Source: Pirellulaceae bacterium
GTDB taxonomy: Bacteria > Planctomycetota > Planctomycetia > Pirellulales > Pirellulaceae
Reading direction: 5' to 3'
Length of the DNA: 5,128 nucleotides
Assembly: GCA_020846515.1 (NCBI GenBank)
Contig: JADLDX010000349.1
Location: 1-5,128 of the forward strand
Positions within the stretch are counted from its first letter, which is position 1, and each line of letters begins with the position of its first letter. Below, one piece after another: positions 1-5,128 of this stretch. The notes beneath the pieces are model-generated. The model saw only the letters and a program-made list of their open reading frames with translations, did not search any database and was not told the origin of the DNA. The translations under genes were made by a program, and so were the position numbers.

Positions 1-1041
1 AAACTTGTGATCATGACATCGCGCGCAACCGATGGACAAACCAAGAAATGTTTTGCCGACGTTGTCGATCGTATCTTCAATCGTAATATGAGGCAAACTC
101 TCTGGTGTAACGCCAATGCGACGCGAAATGGCGATGTAGCCGGTGGCAATCGTTCGCACCCACGACTGGTCGGGGTTGTCACTGCTGAGCAAATCGCCGG
201 CGATTTGTTCACGAACAAACTGGTCATAAGGTTTGTCGTCGTTGAAGGCATCGATCACATAATTGCGATACTTGTAGGCTTCGGGTACGGGGTAGTCCGC
301 TGCATCGCCGGCAGTGTCCGCATAGCGCACTAGATCAAGCCAGTGCTGAGCCCAGCGCTGCCCATATTGCTTGGAGGCTAACAATCGCTCAACGAGTTCT
401 GACATTGCCGTATTCGCGTTCATCGCCAACGCGGCTTCAAAGTCACTGACTTCCCGCGGCGTTGGTGGTAGACCTGTCAAGTCATACTTGATTCGCCGAA
501 TTAGCGTAGAGGCGGACGCGCTATGAGTCGGCGTCAGCTTGCGATCACGCCGCTCGTTTGAAATGAACGCATCGATCGGATTGGCACCATCTTCTCCAAG
601 TTGCGGTAACGAGGGGCGAGCGAGTGGTTGAAACGACCAGAACGCGCGGTCCTCGTCACTGATATTTCCGCTGCGCGTTTCCGACGATTTTGGCCAACGC
701 GCACCAGTTGCAATCCACTTGTGCAGTATCCCGACCTCTGCCTCATCTAGCGGAGCGTCGGGCGGCATAGAAAGTTCGGCATGCTTACCAGCCACGGCTT
801 GCCATATCAAACTGTTTGCGGGATCGCCAGGCACCACTGCCGGCCCAGAAACGCCACCGCTGGCAATGCCCGCAGCCGAATCCAAACGCAGACCACCTTC
901 TGCTTTGCGACGATGGCATTCAAAGCAACGCTTGGAAAGCAGCGGTCGAACGCTGTTCTCAAAGTACGCATCGTCTGCGACCTGCTGTCCCCAGCAGCAT
1001 CGAGCGGACAAAATGACAAGCATAAGGCTAAGAGTTCTCAT
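1..1041 (-). CDS. PSCyt1/DUF1549 secreted cytochrome-like protein, C-terminus beyond the window
   Basis: Open frame of 347 codons with no stop before the left edge. A hydrophobic stretch after MRT (residues 4-12) and the small residues to about 18 look like a signal peptide, so the product is probably exported. Residues 39-43 read CFECH, a c-type haem CxxCH motif in a PSCyt1 domain (about 30-115). Met92 in an MPP motif is a plausible distal haem ligand. After FWSFQP (134-139) comes DUF1549/PSCyt2, with DLTGLPPTP at 187-195, RWAQHWLDLVRYADT further on, and a second haem-type motif CARCHDHKF at 339-347, which ends exactly at the window edge. In this family a DUF1553 (PSD1) domain normally follows, so over half of the protein is probably missing. 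In-frame ATGs at 1056 and 1023 are alternatives; 1041 gives the best signal peptide. Biochemical function of the family is not established; redox or polysaccharide-related roles are inferred. It lies 126 bp downstream of the 253-residue gene on the same strand. Confidence 0.93.
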   Translation of the reverse strand, partial: MRTLSLMLVILSARCCWGQQVADDAYFENSVRPLLSKRCFECHRRKAEGGLRLDSAAGIASGGVSGPAVVPGDPANSLIWQAVAGKHAELSMPPDAPLDEAEVGILHKWIATGARWPKSSETRSGNISDEDRAFWSFQPLARPSLPQLGEDGANPIDAFISNERRDRKLTPTHSASASTLIRRIKYDLTGLPPTPREVSDFEAALAMNANTAMSELVERLLASKQYGQRWAQHWLDLVRYADTAGDAADYPVPEAYKYRNYVIDAFNDDKPYDQFVREQIAGDLLSSDNPDQSWVRTIATGYIAISRRIGVTPESLPHITIEDTIDNVGKTFLGLSIGCARCHDHKF

Positions 1042-1167
1042 GAGCCCATTGTACATTCTTGGGTAAAGCGAGTCAGGTCTGCGTCAGGACTCTTTTCCCT
1101 ACTAGCGTTCACAGAAGATACCTATACGAGAGAAGCTTTTTGCCAACCAGTTCCAGTGACGTTAGTT

Positions 1168-1929
1168 TCAATCATCTTCAACTAGCCGGACATACCCATA
1201 AGGATTAAAGAAGAAGTCATCTTCGGCATATCGCCCGCAATCGTCGAGTTCAATGATACGTCGCGGTCCGCTATCGCTCAGTCGAAAGCCTTCACCGTTT
1301 CGCAGCGCCCGCTGAGGCATATCAGCGACCAGATACAAGCCCATCAGGTCGATCCACTTCAGGGCATCGGAGGCTTCGAGGTCATCGTCTAGCTCAACAT
1401 CGCGATGTCCCAGCAGATGCATGCCAACAGAATACAGCGAATTCGTGTCTTCGTCATGTATGGCCCGCTGTACCCAAGCTCGATATAGAGCCGCTGATGC
1501 AGTGTGCGTATCGCCAGCTTTGGTCGCCTTCCGATACTGACGCACCAGCTCAAGCCAGTGATCTCGACCATGAGCTAGTCCTGCGCTCTCGCTCTTGGCA
1601 GCAACGCCGCCTTTCTTCAGTAACTCAGCAACCAATAACAGAGCCGTCGCCGCAATCGACTCAGCCTCTGCTTTCGCAATTGGTGGTGACAGAACATAAG
1701 CCACGGCCGAATGCGAGTCGATCGTTCGCCACTCGGCACCCTGAATCGTAGGCTTACTCCGGTCCAGCGATGCCTGGAATGCATCCTTCATACGCTTATC
1801 AGGCTCGAGCTGCGAGTACTCAAGATCGAGCACAAATGCAGGACTTACGCTGTCTACAATCGACTGAACCGATGAAAAGTCATCCCACTGGCCAAGCACA
1901 CAAATTACATGTCTGGGTTGTATCTTCAT
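1168..1929 (-). CDS. Uncharacterised 253-residue cytoplasmic protein, possibly DUF4261-like
   Basis: A complete 253-residue frame with no signal peptide or membrane segment, so probably cytoplasmic. I do not recognise a function. The N-terminus (HVICVLGQWDDF, residues 7-18) reads like a beta strand, followed by an acidic Tyr-Ser-Gln-Leu stretch at 38-41. The middle holds AVAYVLSPP (75-83), a long Ala/Leu-rich helix (85-105) and GGVAAKSESAGLAHG (107-121). The C-terminal part has SVGMHLLGHRDVEL (167-180), a helical segment ending in GLYLVAD (197-203), and RNGEGFRLSD (210-219). The order GG-x-K-x-E-S-x-G, then GMHLLG-x-x-DVE, then a helix and an x-dG-x-x-x motif recalls DUF4261 proteins; that comparison is from memory and untested. 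The tail is Asp- and aromatic-rich (about 228-253). The start ATG overlaps the stop of the upstream sigma-like remnant as ATGA, and there is no Shine-Dalgarno sequence, so coupled translation is possible. The intact frame suggests a working gene. Confidence 0.82.
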   Translation of the reverse strand: MKIQPRHVICVLGQWDDFSSVQSIVDSVSPAFVLDLEYSQLEPDKRMKDAFQASLDRSKPTIQGAEWRTIDSHSAVAYVLSPPIAKAEAESIAATALLLVAELLKKGGVAAKSESAGLAHGRDHWLELVRQYRKATKAGDTHTASAALYRAWVQRAIHDEDTNSLYSVGMHLLGHRDVELDDDLEASDALKWIDLMGLYLVADMPQRALRNGEGFRLSDSGPRRIIELDDCGRYAEDDFFFNPYGYVRLVEDD

Positions 1930-2099
1930 TGTTTGGATTCGATGTCAGTTTCAATAGAGGTATGCTTTTCCCAACGGTCGATCGACGGTGTCACTGCTCT
2001 GAGGACTTGCTGAGTCAAATCCTGGGCATCGGCATCCTGCATCCCACGTGAAAGCGCAATCCGGTGGATCACAGGCCGCTTGCCTAACCAACGAAGTTC
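1926..2099 (-). pseudogene. ECF sigma-factor remnant (sigma region 2 fragment) overlapping the next gene
   Basis: A 57-codon stretch is open on the minus strand between a stop at 2102-2100 and a TGA at 1928-1926. Its centre reads VIHRIALSRGMQDADAQD followed by LTQQVLRAVTPSIDRWEK. This is the core-binding part of sigma-70 region 2 as found in planctomycete ECF sigma factors, which typically read Y-x-x-x-x-x-GLQDADA-x-DLTQ-x-VL-x-x-V-x-x-x-I-x-RW. The match covers about 2078-1965. The rest is missing: no normal N-terminus, no region 2.3/2.4 promoter-melting part, and no region 4. After Trp-Glu-Lys the frame drifts and stops. GTG at 2072 or ATG at 2042 could start a peptide of 48 or 38 residues. 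The stop overlaps the ATG of the 253-residue gene as ATGA. I infer a truncated relic. A small functional anti-sigma decoy or leader peptide cannot be excluded. Confidence 0.65.
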
Positions 2100-2110
2100 T
2101 CAACCGTGTT

Positions 2111-2134
2111 CGCGCATATTTGCGCGTATGCGCA
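2111..2134 (-). repeat. Overlapping alternative hairpins downstream of the sulfatase gene
   Basis: Three inverted repeats share the same bases. CGCGCA (2111-2116) pairs with TGCGCG (2121-2126) over a 4-nt loop. TGCGC (2121-2125) pairs with GCGCA (2130-2134) over a 4-nt loop. GCGCATA (2112-2118) pairs with TATGCGC (2127-2133) over an 8-nt loop. Only one can form at a time. The cluster starts about 25 nt past the sulfatase stop. It could protect or end the sulfatase transcript, but there is no T tract on either side, so an intrinsic terminator is not well supported. Confidence 0.5.
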
Positions 2135-2158
2135 TGAGAGAGTGTCTTTCCTATACGA

Positions 2159-3610
2159 TTACTTCTGCGGCACCCGCATCACGTCGCGAGCGGCTTGTAC
2201 GTCTTTGCTCATCGAATCATATGCCGCCAGCAGGCGTTTCACGATGTCCGGTTGCTGGGCGGCCACGTCATGTTGCTCGCTGGGGTCGTTTTGCAGGTCA
2301 AAGAGCTGCATGGGCTGTGCCTCATCTCCGGTTAGCAGGCCGGGATGCTCGCTGGGCTGCGCCTGTTCATAGGGGGCGAGGATCGTCACACCATCGGGGC
2401 CGCGAGGATCATTGTATCGTTCACCCGGCTTCAACGATTTGCCCACGTTGGCCAGGCCTTGGCCGGGTTTGAGAACGTGCAACTTCCACCGCGTGTCGCG
2501 CACGCACGCGAGCTCGGGTCCAGCATGACCGAAGACAACTTCGTGGGGTGATTTCGCGTCGCTCGTTAACAACGGTAGGATGTCGCGTCCATCCAACTCG
2601 CGATCATCCGGCGTTTTCGTACCTGTGACGGCCAACGTCGTCGCAAACAGGTCCATCATCACCGCGGCCTGGTCGCTGGAGTGACCCGCAGGGATCCTCC
2701 CCGGCCAGCGGGCGATGCACGGCACGCGATAGCCGCCTTCATAGCTGCTGCCTTTCATCCCGCGCAATCCGCCGGTGCTGCCGCCAAAAGTCGCGCCGTT
2801 GTCGCTGGTGAAGACGACGAGCGTGCGCTCATCGAGCCCCAGTTCCTTTAGTTTTCCAAGCACCTGGCCGACACTCCAGTCGAGCTCCATCACAGCATCG
2901 CCATACAAGCCTGCTCCGCTCTTCTTGTAGAACGCGTCGGAGGCGGCAAGCGGCTTGTGCGGCATCGCGTGGGCAAGATACAAGAAGAACGGCCGGTCCT
3001 TGATCCGCTCGATGAATCCCAGAGCGCGTTCTGTGTAACGCCGCGTCAGCGTGGCCTGCACCACTGGGTATTCAACCACCCGCGTGCCCTCCAGCAACTG
3101 CACAGGACGCATGTCGTTCGAATAAGGGATCCCGAAATACTCATCGAAGCCACGCTCCGTCGGGAGCGTTCCTGCTTTGTGACCGAGATGCCATTTGCCC
3201 ACCATGCCCGTGGCATATCCAGCCGATTTCATCACCTGGGCGAGCGTGACCTCCGATTTTGGCATCGCCACGGCGTCCGCCGCCGGACCACCGTCAGGCG
3301 CTGGATTCGCCGTCATGCCACAGCGAAACGGGTAACGGCCCGTCATCAGCGAGGCCCGTGTCGGCGCGCAAAAAGCAGCCGGGCAGTTGAACTGCGTGAG
3401 TTTGGCGCCCTGGGCTGCCATTCGATCAATGTTCGGCGTGACCATCTTCGGACTGCCGTAGCAGGCGAGATCACCGTAACCGAGGTCATCGGCCAGGATG
3501 ATGATGATGTTCGGTTTGGAAGGTGTCTGGGCCGAGTCTATCGCGAATGCACAAGAGTGCGGGGCGAGCAGAAATAGCCAACCCAATACTGTCGACTGCC
3601 ACGTTTTCAT
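2159..3610 (-). CDS. Secreted formylglycine-dependent sulfatase (type I, arylsulfatase A-like)
   Basis: A complete 483-residue sulfatase of the alkaline-phosphatase superfamily, of normal length. Residues 1-23 form a signal peptide, with likely cleavage after Ala-Phe-Ala at 21-23. The calcium-binding pair is Asp41-Asp42 in ADDLGYGD. CAPTR at 81-85 is the CxPxR core whose Cys81 is oxidised to formylglycine. GKWHLG (138-143) supplies Lys139 and His141, PHKP (217-220) supplies His218, TSDNG (268-272) supplies Asp270 and Asn271, and the stretch 284-297 has Lys286 and the EGGYRVP motif. All expected catalytic and metal residues are present, so it should be active once matured. The cysteine core can be matured by an FGE or an anSME enzyme, neither of which is in this window. 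It hydrolyses a sulfate ester, probably on an exported sulfated polysaccharide; the substrate cannot be read from the sequence. The ATG at 3610 places the signal peptide correctly, without a clear Shine-Dalgarno sequence. It is the first minus-strand gene after a long gene-free stretch. Confidence 0.96.
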   Translation of the reverse strand: MKTWQSTVLGWLFLLAPHSCAFAIDSAQTPSKPNIIIILADDLGYGDLACYGSPKMVTPNIDRMAAQGAKLTQFNCPAAFCAPTRASLMTGRYPFRCGMTANPAPDGGPAADAVAMPKSEVTLAQVMKSAGYATGMVGKWHLGHKAGTLPTERGFDEYFGIPYSNDMRPVQLLEGTRVVEYPVVQATLTRRYTERALGFIERIKDRPFFLYLAHAMPHKPLAASDAFYKKSGAGLYGDAVMELDWSVGQVLGKLKELGLDERTLVVFTSDNGATFGGSTGGLRGMKGSSYEGGYRVPCIARWPGRIPAGHSSDQAAVMMDLFATTLAVTGTKTPDDRELDGRDILPLLTSDAKSPHEVVFGHAGPELACVRDTRWKLHVLKPGQGLANVGKSLKPGERYNDPRGPDGVTILAPYEQAQPSEHPGLLTGDEAQPMQLFDLQNDPSEQHDVAAQQPDIVKRLLAAYDSMSKDVQAARDVMRVPQK

Positions 3611-3716
3611 CGGTCGTTCGACTCTTTGTTAGTTGTTCTATCGTGACGCTTATTCGCTGTTCTTTGGCGGCCGATGCTACATCCGATTGGCGGCAATGGC
3701 GCATTTCATATTGCAT

Positions 3717-3745
3717 ATGTACCAAATGGCACATGCACCAAATGG
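3717..3745. repeat. Tandem near-identical 13-mers upstream of the sulfatase
   Basis: ATGTACCAAATGG (3717-3729) and ATGCACCAAATGG (3733-3745) differ at one base and are 16 bp apart, start to start. Each contains CCAAATGG, which has CCA/TGG dyad symmetry. The pair lies about 107-135 bp upstream of the sulfatase start, a reasonable place for an activator or repressor site. A regulatory role is inference only. Confidence 0.45.
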
Positions 3746-3830
3746 AAAACGACTTCGCTGTCACAGGGAGCTGGACGGCAAGCTCATCTCGCATTTAGTT
3801 TACTCGAAAAACAATGCGGCAAGTCGGAAC

Positions 3831-3852
3831 GGTTGGCGGTAACCGCGGTACC
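3831..3852. repeat. Nested palindromes around GGTAACCGCGGTACC
   Basis: Within 22 bp there are several inverted repeats: GGTT-6nt-AACC (3831-3844), GCGGT-A-ACCGC (3836-3846), the perfect palindrome ACCGCGGT (3842-3849) and GGTA-7nt-TACC (3838-3852). This could be a protein-binding site or part of a decayed element; no gene is adjacent within 200 bp. Confidence 0.4.
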
Positions 3853-4022
3853 TCTGTAAGGCATCCGGCCAATAAAAACGTCACAGGGAACCCACTGGTT
3901 TATAAGAAAGCTAGCAAAGGCTGAGGCGAGATCAGGTCAGGCATGGGCGGCTAAGATCGCTTTTAGTTCAATCGAACCTTTGAAACATCTCATGAAATAG
4001 AATCGTTGTCGTTCCTCGCTGC

Positions 4023-4178
4023 GCCACGTTTGGCCAGTTCAGTACCGTCGTATCGCGGTTGGCCCCCTGAACCTTGTATGAATGCACCACCATGAATCCA
4101 GAACAGCACCGGCAGCTTCGATTCGGCCGTTGCACCCGATGGAGTCCAAATGTTGAGGAAGAGGCAATCTTCGCTTTG
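4023..4178 (-). pseudogene. Type-B carboxylesterase fragment (decayed)
   Basis: The minus-strand frame in this interval reads [14 protein letters not shown], then about ten residues on [17 protein letters not shown], then [10 protein letters not shown]. SEDCLxLNIW and the HGGAF oxyanion-hole segment are hallmarks of type-B carboxylesterases (alpha/beta hydrolase fold). Only about 52 residues match. The N-terminal part expected before SEDCL is absent; upstream codons to 4289 look random. After AKRG the expected run of valines and NYRLG is missing, and the two competing frames stop at about 3990 and 3968. The GESAGG nucleophile elbow and the catalytic Asp/Glu and His regions are also missing, so no active esterase can be made. 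It is a relic left by deletion on both sides, with 15-bp direct repeats about 75 bp upstream of it (4253-4298). Confidence 0.8.
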
Positions 4179-4252
4179 CGAGCTACGCGGCGTGAATGTC
4201 CACTTGGTAAGTCGGACCAGCCGAAAAAAAGAACTTCGAGTGAGACAGAAGG

Positions 4253-4298
4253 TTTCATAACCCAGAGTCGTTAACCCGGCGGTTTTCATAACCCAGAG
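4253..4298. repeat. 15-bp perfect direct repeat, two copies 31 bp apart
   Basis: TTTCATAACCCAGAG occurs at 4253-4267 and again at 4284-4298. The spacer includes GTTAACCC and a small AACC-CGGC-GGTT hairpin (4273-4284). A shorter third piece, CCCAGAG, occurs at 4328-4334. The repeats sit on the upstream side of the esterase relic. They may mark a deletion or insertion junction, or binding sites. Confidence 0.7.
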
Positions 4299-4320
4299 AC
4301 TCTGAGAGTATTTGTCTCTG
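4294..4320. repeat. 7-bp perfect inverted repeat
   Basis: CAGAGAC (4294-4300) pairs with GTCTCTG (4314-4320) over a 13-nt loop that itself contains CTGAGAG. It begins inside the second copy of the 15-bp direct repeat and is followed at once by the CCCC/GGGG hairpin at 4327-4339. No T tract follows directly, so it is not called a terminator. Confidence 0.45.
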
Positions 4321-4623
4321 ATTGGACCCCAGAGAGGGGCTGTTTTGGCGAGAGTCGCGACCGAAAAATGAGTCTATGGAGAGTGGTCGAGAAGCTGAAG
4401 ATTGTACGAAAATACGAAAAGGCCGACGTTTTGCTTGTTTGCTAAACACCGGCTTCATCGAATAACCTACTACGGTCAGTTTCACTGAGTTTACTCTGCG
4501 AAAACTGGCAAACAGCGAAGTTGATCGAACCGAACTCTTACCACACCGCTCGCGAGACGCCTAAATTCGCCGCAAGCACTTACTCTGCAGTAACTTACGC
4601 ATCCTACCCAGTGAGTCTTTCCG

Positions 4624-4647
4624 GCAAGTTTTGCTTGCTTTTTGTTT
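4624..4647 (+). terminator. Terminator-like hairpin before the HTH gene
   Basis: GCAAG (4624-4628) pairs with CTTGC (4634-4638) over a 5-nt TTTTG loop and is followed by TTTTTGTTT. The shape is that of an intrinsic terminator on the plus strand, but the stem is only 5 bp and not GC-rich. No intact plus-strand gene lies upstream, so it would only shield the HTH gene from read-through. Confidence 0.3.
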
Positions 4648-4693
4648 CACATATGCAACAATATCAGCATAGTCCGTCCTTTCGGCTTCTCAC

Positions 4694-4717
4694 GGGAAGT
4701 CCCTATCGATTGTTAAC
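4694..4717. promoter_or_regulatory. Possible operator just upstream of the HTH start
   Basis: GGGA-AG-TCCC (4694-4703) is an inverted repeat, and the palindrome GTTAAC (4712-4717) lies two bases before the ATG. Small XRE regulators often repress themselves through short dyads at this place, so these are candidate operator halves. Both are short enough to occur by chance, and no Shine-Dalgarno sequence lies between them and the start. Confidence 0.25.
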
Positions 4718-4719
4718 CC

Positions 4720-5088
4720 ATGTCGCTATCTACGCTACTACAAAGCCGCATTAACGAACTCGATATGTCGATTTCCGACCTTGCTCGCCGCAGTGGCGTA
4801 TCACGGGCAACTGTGATTCGCATGCTCGGAGGGAAGGATGAGCATTACTCCGTTTCCAATCTTCAAGCCGTTCTTTCCGCACTCGGAATGAAGATGGATT
4901 TGTTGGCGATGCCAGCCAAAGGATTCAAAGATTCAATCGCCACTCAGAAGGCTCAGCGGTTGATCGCGCTGACACAGGGGAACGTAGCTTTAGAATCCCA
5001 AGCCGTCTGTGCAGCTTCTGCCCAAGAGCATCTGGAAGCCACCAAGGCGCGAATCGCATCGTCCAGTCGAAAGCTCTGGGCTTCCTAA
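4720..5088 (+). CDS. XRE-family helix-turn-helix protein, antitoxin-like
   Basis: A complete 122-residue protein, probably a cytoplasmic DNA-binding regulator. Residues about 5-62 form a Cro/CI-type HTH: ISDLARRSGVSRATVIRMLG has the first helix at 18-24, the turn at Gly26 and the recognition helix at 28-36, and a supporting helix follows at 46-55 (SNLQAVLSAL). A linker leads to a second helical part (about 70-122) with QKAQRLIALTQGNVALESQA at 76-95 and a tail ending SSRKLWAS. From memory, this tail type (RLxxLxQGxxALExQAV, then SxRxLW) occurs in small XRE proteins encoded beside toxins such as AbiEii-type nucleotidyltransferases; I could not test this. The ATG at 4720 lies directly before the HTH domain, and no other start fits. 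It is transcribed away from the minus-strand genes. The next gene would begin at or beyond the right edge. An orphan regulator is the alternative. Confidence 0.87.
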   Translation: MSLSTLLQSRINELDMSISDLARRSGVSRATVIRMLGGKDEHYSVSNLQAVLSALGMKMDLLAMPAKGFKDSIATQKAQRLIALTQGNVALESQAVCAASAQEHLEATKARIASSSRKLWAS

Positions 5089-5128
5089 CTCTCTAAAAAC
5101 TAGCGATATCCTTCCGTGAATCCATTTG

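Larger units (their letters stand above)
3611..4022. other. Gene-free stretch upstream of the sulfatase
   Basis: No frame here looks like a real protein on either strand; the longer open frames are shadows of the sulfatase or are without recognisable motifs. The stretch holds a pair of near-identical 13-mers at 3717-3745, palindromic repeats at 3831-3852, and short hairpins AACC-CACT-GGTT (3889-3900) and GTTC-AATC-GAAC (3966-3977). The sulfatase promoter must lie here if the gene has its own, but I see no convincing -35/-10 pair. Confidence 0.6.
4290..4719. other. Gene-free stretch between the esterase relic and the HTH gene
   Basis: About 430 bp with no convincing coding frame. A 25-codon frame from ATG 4368 to TAA 4445 exists but has no ribosome site or recognisable motif. 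The stretch holds an inverted repeat at 4294-4320, CCCC-AGAGA-GGGG at 4327-4339, a tandem TACGAAAA pair at 4405-4420, TTACT-CTGC-AGTAA at 4580-4593, and a terminator-like hairpin at 4624-4647. The promoter of the HTH gene should lie in its right half, but no clear sigma-70 hexamer pair is visible. Confidence 0.55.

Noticed and set aside
7..333. Plus-strand frame of 108 residues
   Set aside because: It lies antisense to the DUF1549 domain of the PSCyt gene, which has strong motifs in its own frame.
1118..1146. TTGGCA (1146-1141) with a possible -10 near 1123-1118, minus strand, before the PSCyt gene
   Set aside because: At 17-bp spacing the -10 is AGGTAT, a 2 of 6 match. The better TATAGG is only 14 bp away. 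Not a credible promoter.
3497..3513. GATGATGATGAT microsatellite-like run
   Set aside because: It encodes the run of isoleucines before ADD in the sulfatase core and is explained by coding.
2957..3577. Plus-strand frame of 206 residues
   Set aside because: It is Arg/His-rich shadow coding opposite the sulfatase, with no recognisable motif.
3760..3889. GTCACAGGGA at 3760 and 3880, exactly 120 bp apart
   Set aside because: A single 10-mer coincidence is expected in about 1 kb of sequence.
4327..4347. CCCC-AGAGA-GGGG hairpin followed by CTGTTTT as a plus-strand terminator
   Set aside because: The stem is only 4 bp, the T run is short, and no plus-strand gene precedes it.
4368..4445. 25-codon frame starting MSLWRVV
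   Set aside because: No ribosome site, no homology that I recognise, and a length expected by chance.
4428..4637. GTTTTGCTTG at 4428 and 4628, exactly 200 bp apart
   Set aside because: A 10-mer pair in a T-rich context, with flanks that do not match; likely chance.
4521..4754. Plus-strand frame of 77 residues overlapping the HTH start
   Set aside because: No motif, and it overlaps the well-supported HTH gene in another frame.

Overview
The window looks like a planctomycete chromosome, probably from the Pirellulales or a related group. The best evidence is a secreted cytochrome-type protein with the PSCyt1 plus DUF1549 (PSCyt2) architecture, which is almost confined to Planctomycetes and their relatives. 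A secreted formylglycine-type sulfatase and a relic of an ECF sigma factor resembling planctomycete forms agree with this. Shine-Dalgarno sequences are weak or absent at most starts, so start choices rest on protein features.

Layout: positions 1-3610 carry genes on the minus strand. Read in the direction of transcription they are a secreted sulfatase (3610-2159), a short ECF sigma-factor remnant (2099-1926), an uncharacterised 253-residue cytoplasmic protein (1929-1168) and the N-terminal 347 residues of a PSCyt1/DUF1549 protein that runs off the left edge (1041-1). The last of these is one long open frame reaching the edge. The sigma remnant ends in an ATGA overlap with the start of the 253-residue gene. 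A cluster of mutually exclusive hairpins lies between the sulfatase and the remnant.

Positions 3611-4719 form a gene-poor stretch of about 1.1 kb. It contains a piece of a type-B carboxylesterase (about 4178-4023, minus strand), exact 15-bp direct repeats beside it, several GGTT/AACC inverted repeats and a terminator-like hairpin. It looks like a worn accessory junction, not a functional operon.

At 4720-5088 on the plus strand lies an intact XRE-type helix-turn-helix protein. Its conserved-looking C-terminal tail resembles small DNA-binding antitoxins. Any toxin partner would lie beyond the right edge.

Functionally, the sulfatase and the PSCyt/DUF1549 protein fit the exported polysaccharide-degradation and cell-surface repertoire of planctomycetes. 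The evidence for co-transcription is only shared strand and modest spacing. I see no complete new multi-gene system here. The most unusual items are the sigma relic coupled to the 253-residue gene, the esterase relic in its repeat-rich surroundings, and the antitoxin-like regulator at the right edge.
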